A stretch of DNA of 64,000 bases, taken from the NCBI RefSeq assembly GCF_024343675.1, contig NZ_RJUD01000006.1, positions 124,001-188,000 of the forward strand. Reading direction: 5' to 3'. Below are positions 63,170-64,000 of this stretch, in pieces. Position 1 is the first letter of the stretch, and every line of letters starts with the position of its first letter. This DNA is from Lacihabitans sp. CS3-21. GTDB taxonomy: Bacteria; Bacteroidota; Bacteroidia; Cytophagales; Spirosomataceae. The position numbers and the translations under genes are program-made. The notes beneath the pieces are model-generated. The model was given only the letters and a program-made list of their open reading frames with translations, did no database searches and was not told the DNA's origin.

Positions 63170-63691
63170 TTATTGCGTTACGGGTACACAACCAAGGTAT
63201 CTGCCTGGGGCAAACTCAAACTTGGCGATGTTGGTTAAAAAATATTCTGAAGAGGTATAGGCTTGTACAGATAGCCTTTTGGTGGTATTAAAAAACCACT
63301 TTTGGTCTTTGTCGGAGCTCATGTCGAGGCCTTGAAGTAAGTGTATTTTTTGTGGTTTTGAGCATTCATTGTATGTTTTGCCATACAGAAGTTTCGAAAT
63401 ATCTTCCACTTTGCTCACTGCAACTTTAAACCTTTCCTTGTCTTCGGGAGAGTAGATGTCGGCCACCATGGTTTTGATAAACTTGGCAATTTCTAAAGTT
63501 TTAGCACCAGGGGTATTGGTTTCTGGAATGATAGTTTCGGCTAAATCTTCCAGCAGGCTATTTTGGTCTAAACTCAAGCCTAAATTGTCTTTTTTGATAT
63601 TGGCCCCTGACCAACCATTTGCCCAAGCAGGCAGAGCGATTACGCCCAATGCACCCAAACCGAGATTTGAAAAAACCTCTCTTCGTTTCAT
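63170..63691 (-). CDS. Gluconate 2-dehydrogenase subunit 3-family protein (Tat-exported small subunit)
   Basis: The 173-residue protein has a twin-arginine signal (MKRREVFSNLGLGALGVIALPAWA). LLEDLAETIIPETNTPGAK is the family motif, followed by a helical body. These small subunits escort the folded GMC partner through the Tat system and stabilise it. It is the first gene of a two-gene operon, 2 bp before the large subunit. It is divergent from the DUF1080 gene, with a shared spacer of about 140 bp. Confidence 0.9.
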   Translation of the reverse strand: MKRREVFSNLGLGALGVIALPAWANGWSGANIKKDNLGLSLDQNSLLEDLAETIIPETNTPGAKTLEIAKFIKTMVADIYSPEDKERFKVAVSKVEDISKLLYGKTYNECSKPQKIHLLQGLDMSSDKDQKWFFNTTKRLSVQAYTSSEYFLTNIAKFEFAPGRYLGCVPVTQ

Positions 63692-63765
63692 AAATAAATT
63701 AATTTGGTTGAATTCACAAATAAGTTTAAAATTATCAATATTTTTTCAAAAAGCTCATTAAATGA

Positions 63766-63794
63766 TTGAATAATTATATTTTCGGCTAAATTTG
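63766..63794 (+). promoter_or_regulatory. Promoter of the DUF1080 gene
   Basis: TTG (63766-63768), 18 bp, TAAATTTG (63787-63794): a full Bacteroidota-type promoter. The predicted leader is about 29 bases. Confidence 0.6.
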
Positions 63795-63829
63795 AGTCTA
63801 TTATTTATCATTCATTTTCAGCCAACCCT

Positions 63830-64000
63830 ATGAAAAAAATACTTTTAGCACTTATTCTATTCTCCAACATTGCGTTTGCCCAAATCACCGCCCCAAAAAA
63901 AGAATGGAGACAGTTATTTAATGGTAAAAACCTTAAAGGCTGGGACGTAAAAATCAGAAATTTTGAACTCAACGATAACTTTGCCAATACATTTAGTGTA
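63830..64000 (+). CDS. DUF1080 (3-keto-disaccharide hydrolase family) protein, 3' part outside window
   Basis: The first 57 codons are present: a signal peptide (MKKILLALILFSNIAFAQ), then EWRQLFNGKNLKGWDVKI, the hallmark start of the DUF1080 lectin-like fold. Members are now linked to hydrolysis or elimination of 3-keto-glycosides made by GMC-type dehydrogenases. Its position facing such a dehydrogenase operon fits that role. The remainder of the gene lies past position 64000. Confidence 0.85.
   Translation, partial: MKKILLALILFSNIAFAQITAPKKEWRQLFNGKNLKGWDVKIRNFELNDNFANTFSV

Noticed and set aside
1-64000. tRNA, rRNA, riboswitch or prophage features
   Set aside because: No tRNA cloverleaf, rRNA segment, known riboswitch core or phage structural gene was recognised by eye; a covariance-model search would be needed to exclude small RNAs.

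Overview
The window is chromosomal DNA from an AT-rich member of the Bacteroidota, most likely order Cytophagales. This is inferred from a SusC/SusD pair, a DUF4249 + TonB-receptor pair, VCBS/ASPIC-UnbV lipoproteins, a short second DnaE, DUF3078 and WG-repeat proteins, and several promoters of the Bacteroidota type (TTG, 18-21 bp gap, TAnnTTTG). No rRNA, tRNA, CRISPR array, prophage or intact insertion sequence was seen. Starts were corrected where the longest frame begins at TTG/GTG and a better ATG lies inside.

Region 1 (1-15 kb) is mostly housekeeping, nearly all on the minus strand: murG (cut by the window edge) and ftsW, mscL, a DUF3078 protein, a sigma-factor / 60-residue protein / MscS-like operon, an SCP2 protein, guaB, an Asp-box secreted protein, omega-amidase, def, gmd, a SPOR lipoprotein and an S9 peptidase, followed by a plus-strand DsbA-family oxidoreductase.

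Region 2 (15-27 kb) is mixed: a short DnaE2-like polymerase, a two-gene pair fitting the end of oxidative pentose breakdown (FAH-fold dehydratase and ketoglutarate-semialdehyde dehydrogenase), idi, a DUF4143 AAA ATPase preceded by four phased repeats, a YgiD-type dioxygenase, a DUF2461 protein, a 57-residue membrane protein and a Panacea/MqsR-type toxin-antitoxin pair.

Region 3 (27-58 kb) is dominated by carbohydrate uptake and breakdown: a radical SAM protein, GH67 alpha-glucuronidase, a CE1-like esterase, a DUF5668 membrane protein behind phased repeats, a D-lactate-dehydrogenase-like flavo/iron-sulfur protein, SusC/SusD, two tandem VCBS/ASPIC lipoproteins, a DUF4249/TonB-receptor pair, GH97, a cysteine desulfurase, a zincin fused to a glycogen-binding-like domain, and GH43. 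GH67, GH43, the esterase and the region-2 pair together suggest use of glucuronoarabinoxylan-type hemicellulose, although they are not one operon.

Region 4 (58-64 kb) holds a 101-residue membrane protein under two perfect FNR-type boxes, about 1 kb without genes but with REP-like palindromes, a WG-repeat protein, and a GMC oxidoreductase + Tat-exported small subunit facing a DUF1080 hydrolase. The last three match the recently recognised 3-keto-glycoside route.

The most interesting signals are regulatory: the paired FNR boxes around 58.7 kb, the phased direct repeats before the DUF5668 gene, and the four repeats before the DUF4143 ATPase. The sigma factor with a hydrophobic tail, in an operon with a channel, is the best candidate for an undescribed system.
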